Origin: JAOZTV01 sp965371805
GTDB taxonomy: Bacteria > Acidobacteriota > Aminicenantia > UBA2199
Direction: 5' to 3'
Assembly: GCA_965371805.1 (NCBI GenBank)
Contig: CBDUZW010000017.1
Location: 7,775-71,774 of the forward strand
DNA length: 64,000 nucleotides
Shown here piece after piece: positions 60,753 through 64,000 of the stretch; position 1 is the stretch's first letter; every line of letters starts with the position of its first letter. The notes under the pieces are model-generated. The model was not told the DNA's origin. It searched no databases and saw only the letters and a list, made by a program, of their open reading frames with translations. A program made the translations under genes and the position numbers.

Positions 60753-62201
60753 ATGAGTAATGTTGAAAAATTAATGGATGCCCTGGTAAATTGGGATGCT
60801 GATAAGTTGGTTTTAAATTGTACTGATCCTGCCTATATAATTAAAAATGGAAAGAGAACAAATGTATTAAAAAAATTAATTTCAAAAGACCAGTATAGCA
60901 GAATACTAAATGAATATGAGGAGATTTTTAATAATAAACAATCTATATATTATCGAAACATACATCTGGATGTTTTGTTTGAAGATCAACAAATTCAGTT
61001 TGAAAAAAAAACTGATTCTGTACAAATAGAGGAAATTGAAAAAAATATCCAAAAAGAATCGGATACTATTAGTGAAGAACACTTAGACGAAAATAAAATT
61101 ACTAAAGAATTAAAAATAAAATATGATAATATTGATATTATTGATCTATTAAAAAAGATGGATAGTTATGGTGCTTCTGATTTACATCTTTCTACTGGTA
61201 CTAATCCATTTATGCGGATTGATGGTGACATTATGAGACTTAATAATTATCCAATTATTGAAGAGAATAAGTTATTGGCAGAGATAGAAAAAATCACTCC
61301 TGAAATAAATTTAGAAGAATTTAACAAAACAAATGATACTGATTTTGCTTATGAGATTAAAGAATATGCTCGGTATAGGGCAAATATTTTTAAAGATAAT
61401 AATGGAGTTGGAATGGTTTTCAGGATAATTCCAACAAAGATTCTATCCGTAGAAGATTTAAAAATACCATCTGCAATGGTAAAATTATGTGATATTCCCA
61501 AAGGTTTAATTCTTATTACTGGACCTACAGGAAGTGGGAAATCTACAACCCTTGCTGCTTTGATTGATTATATTAATTCAAACCATAAAAAACATATTAT
61601 AACAGTTGAAGATCCAGTAGAATTTGTACATAAAAATAAAAAATCACTTTTAAACCAAAGAGAGATAAACACACATACACTTTCGTTTAAGGCTGCTTTA
61701 AGAGCAGCATTAAGAGAGGATCCTGATATTATTCTTGTTGGAGAATTAAGAGACCTTGAAACAATAGCTATTGCAATTGAGATGGCGGTAACAGGACATC
61801 TTGTATTTGGGACTCTTCATACATCAACAGCAATATCTACTGTTGATAGAATAATCGATCAATTTCCAGCAGATAGACAATCTCAGGTTAGAACTATGCT
61901 TTCTGATTCTTTATTAGGTGTATGCTCTCAAAACCTCTTAAAGAGGAAAACTGGTGGTAGAGTTGGAGCATATGAAATATTGATTTCCACAGTTGGAGTT
62001 GCCAATTTAATAAGAGAGGGGAAAAACTTTCAAATTGCTACAATGATGCAGACAGGCAAAGGTATAGGTATGCAGATACTAAATGATGTATTATTTGATC
62101 TTGTTGAGAAAGAAATTGTAGAAACGGATGAAGCTGTTTCCAAAGCATTAGATAAGGACGGATTAAAAAATAAACTTAAAACTAAAGGACTAATAGAATA
62201 A
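60753..62201 (+). CDS. PilT-like pilus retraction ATPase with N-terminal extension
   Basis: A 482-residue AAA+ secretion ATPase. Residues 1-130 are an extra charged, Lys/Glu-rich module that standard PilT (about 345 aa) lacks. The PilT core runs from IDLLKKMDSYGASDLHLSTGTNPFMRIDG (about 130). ITGPTGSGKSTTLAALIDY is the Walker A (about 251-270), EDPVEF, HTLSFKAALRAALREDPDIILVGELRDLETI (Walker B/Asp box with G-E-L-R-D) and GTLHTSTAISTVDRIID (His box) follow. It drives type IV pilus retraction (twitching). The extension may bind a regulator. Its start follows the unknown gene by 35 bp. Confidence 0.9.
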   Translation: MSNVEKLMDALVNWDADKLVLNCTDPAYIIKNGKRTNVLKKLISKDQYSRILNEYEEIFNNKQSIYYRNIHLDVLFEDQQIQFEKKTDSVQIEEIEKNIQKESDTISEEHLDENKITKELKIKYDNIDIIDLLKKMDSYGASDLHLSTGTNPFMRIDGDIMRLNNYPIIEENKLLAEIEKITPEINLEEFNKTNDTDFAYEIKEYARYRANIFKDNNGVGMVFRIIPTKILSVEDLKIPSAMVKLCDIPKGLILITGPTGSGKSTTLAALIDYINSNHKKHIITVEDPVEFVHKNKKSLLNQREINTHTLSFKAALRAALREDPDIILVGELRDLETIAIAIEMAVTGHLVFGTLHTSTAISTVDRIIDQFPADRQSQVRTMLSDSLLGVCSQNLLKRKTGGRVGAYEILISTVGVANLIREGKNFQIATMMQTGKGIGMQILNDVLFDLVEKEIVETDEAVSKALDKDGLKNKLKTKGLIE

Positions 62202-62299
62202 TTGATATAATCTTTATTTAATTGTTATTATTACTTCTGCTTCTTTCTGGAAGTATAAAAATAGATTATTGGTATATTTAGATCTTGAAATCACAAATA

Positions 62300-63895
62300 T
62301 TATAACAAAAATTTTGTAACAGTTTCAAAAAGAAAATCAATAGTGAAAGGTTTGCTAATGAAATGATTCACTCCTGCATCTTTAGCGATGCTAATTTGTG
62401 ATTTTTCAGATTCAGTTGTCGCCAGTATGACAGGAATATCTTTTGTTAAATCATTTTTCTTTAAATTTCTTGTCAATTCTATTCCATCCATTACAGGCAT
62501 ATTCATATCTGTTATTATTAAATTAAAATCATTTTTTTCTTTAATTATCTCTAAAGCGGCAGCACCATTGATAGCAGTAAGAATATTAAAACCGGTTCGA
62601 GAACCAAGAGCTTTATAGAACATAAGCATAGCAGCAGAATCATCTACAGCTAGTATATTAATCTCGGAAATTATTGCTGAAGTCTCTGAAAGTGTTTTTA
62701 TATCTTTCTCTTTTCTTTCTGAGTCTAAACTACTTATTATTTCTTTGAATATATTATTGATTTCATCATCATTACTTTCAATTATTTTATTGATCATTTT
62801 ATCTGCAGTGTCGTTGTCTGTATATAGTTGTTTAAATATATTAATTGCCTTTGTCTGGATAATAGCATTTATGAGATTTTTGCTCTGTTCATCATCTTTA
62901 TTAATTAATTCAATTAATCGATCAATAATGTTTTGATTGACCTGAGTTTCTATTGAGTTTATAACAGCGAGCAGGACCTGAAACTCTTTTTCATCTAAAG
63001 CATCTGATAAACATATCAGCCCTTTTAAAGAGTTGAACATTCCAAAGGCCTCATATATAGCATACCTTAAATTTACATCAATTTCATCTTTTTTATCAAG
63101 AACTGAAAATAGTATTTCGCTTCCACTTTTGTCACCGATTCTACCAATTAAATTAGCAGCCATAATTTTATTATCAACATTACTTCCTAAAAACATTTTT
63201 TTTAAAAATAAAAAAGAATCAACTCCAATATTCTCTATTTTTTCGTGAATTATTCTTCTTGCAGTGGGATTTTTATGATGTATTTTTTTTACAAAAAACA
63301 TCGTAACATTATTAGCTTTGAACATATCTAAGGCGTCAATTGCACCAGCAGTTTCGATAGAACAAGTTTTATAATTCTCTTCAGATTCACCATCATTTAT
63401 TATACCTATAAGCTTAACAATAGATTCTTCATCTTTAAAATATCCGATCATTTCTATTGCCAATGTAGAAATAATTTTATCTTTATACCCAACATGCTGT
63501 CTAAATACCTCAAGGGAACTGTCATTCTTAATTTCAGCAAGGGCATATATAATTTCGTATCTAATTTTATCATCAATTTCTTTTTTTAAAGCATTTAATA
63601 ATTCTGGAATGGCTTCATTTATCTTAAATCTTGCAGAGGTTTTTATACAGAAAACCATTTCTTTTTCATTCCCGGTTTTAATTTTATTTGAAAGTTCTTC
63701 AATACTATGAATAATAACATTTCTTAAAGTCTCCTCCAATATATTGTCTATAGAATCGTCTCCAGTAGGATTATTAAAAAAATCAAATAGTTGAGGAATA
63801 TACTCAGTTTTTTTATTACTTTCGATGTCATTGAGTACGCCTATCTTCGCTACAAAATCCATATCGTTAAAGTCTTTTAACATTTTACTCTCCAA
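62300..63895 (-). CDS. HEAT-repeat protein with C-terminal receiver domain
   Basis: A 531-residue protein. About residues 30-370 form HEAT/armadillo-type helical repeats (IPELLNALKKEIDDKIRYEIIYALAEIKNDSSLEVF..., ANLIGRIGDKSGSEILFSVLDKKDEIDVNLRYAIYEAFG..., GLICLSDALDEKEFQVLLAVINSIE). Residues about 412-531 are a CheY-like receiver (NILAVDDSAAMLMFYKALG..., LIITDMNMPVMDGIELTR with phospho-Asp, ILATTESEKS, HFISKPFTIDFL). Phosphorylation of the receiver probably controls binding by the helical scaffold. No kinase is encoded in the window. Confidence 0.85.
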   Translation of the reverse strand: MESKMLKDFNDMDFVAKIGVLNDIESNKKTEYIPQLFDFFNNPTGDDSIDNILEETLRNVIIHSIEELSNKIKTGNEKEMVFCIKTSARFKINEAIPELLNALKKEIDDKIRYEIIYALAEIKNDSSLEVFRQHVGYKDKIISTLAIEMIGYFKDEESIVKLIGIINDGESEENYKTCSIETAGAIDALDMFKANNVTMFFVKKIHHKNPTARRIIHEKIENIGVDSFLFLKKMFLGSNVDNKIMAANLIGRIGDKSGSEILFSVLDKKDEIDVNLRYAIYEAFGMFNSLKGLICLSDALDEKEFQVLLAVINSIETQVNQNIIDRLIELINKDDEQSKNLINAIIQTKAINIFKQLYTDNDTADKMINKIIESNDDEINNIFKEIISSLDSERKEKDIKTLSETSAIISEINILAVDDSAAMLMFYKALGSRTGFNILTAINGAAALEIIKEKNDFNLIITDMNMPVMDGIELTRNLKKNDLTKDIPVILATTESEKSQISIAKDAGVNHFISKPFTIDFLFETVTKFLL

Positions 63896-64000
63896 TGTTT
63901 AATTTAAAAAATAATTTTAAAGAATATAAAAAAAAATGTCAAATGCTTGTACGAGTCCATAACATATTAGATTTAAAAGAATTTTTAATCACCATATTCG

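Overview
The window is AT-rich chromosomal DNA (about 30% G+C by eye) from a motile, diderm bacterium with an anaerobic or microaerophilic lifestyle. Supporting signs are signal peptides, lipoboxes and a beta-barrel porin, the flagellar FliW-CsrA pair, CheY with a CheZ-type phosphatase, a PilT-type ATPase, superoxide reductase in place of superoxide dismutase, and a corrinoid/Fe-S reductive-dehalogenase-like protein. I cannot fix the phylum from sequence alone. Spirochaete-like, Delongbacteria-like and Bacteroidota-adjacent traits are mixed. No rRNA, tRNA or CRISPR array was recognised.

Layout. 1-11 kb: end of an M23 peptidase, HDOD protein, exported protein with a pseudopilin-like tail, squalene/phytoene synthase, porin plus FMN-binding protein, a damaged acyl-CoA ligase homologue, an RdhA-like membrane protein, a C69 dipeptidase, then fliW-csrA. 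11-21 kb: a worn accessory zone with decayed ORFs, a frameshifted lipoprotein, IS66 remnants, an S9 peptidase, a membrane AraC regulator, a RAYT transposase and an exported metallo-beta-lactamase-fold protein.

21.7-33.1 kb: the most unusual part. A compact, more G+C-rich seven-gene operon (22798-31147, minus strand) lies between a complete B12-binding radical SAM gene and a second, truncated copy of its 3' half. In transcription order it encodes an NrtR-type Nudix regulator with its own operator, an APH-fold kinase, a tandem nucleotidyltransferase, an AsnB amidotransferase, a GT1 glycosyltransferase, a PIG-L deacetylase and a chorismatase-radical SAM fusion. Nearly all junctions are translationally coupled. 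It looks like an uncharacterised small-molecule pathway acquired by single-crossover or island-type integration.

33-44 kb: PP2C phosphatase, an M1-M28-PDZ triple fusion peptidase, PspC, then housekeeping genes parA-parB, der, ispF, a YacL-type PIN/TRAM protein and tatA-tatC. 44-56 kb: a five-gene 2-oxoacid dehydrogenase operon (E1alpha, E1beta, E2, E3, lipoate ligase), divergent from an ahpC-superoxide reductase-ZIP group with a Fur/PerR-like box, then aconitase and fumarase, linking acetyl-CoA formation to TCA reactions. 56-64 kb: a DUF4382-type lipoprotein, a membrane-spanning AraC sensor, cheY-cheZ (the CheZ carries a FliM-like EIDALL peptide), an apparently leaderless unknown gene followed by a PilT-like ATPase, and a HEAT-repeat protein ending in a receiver domain.
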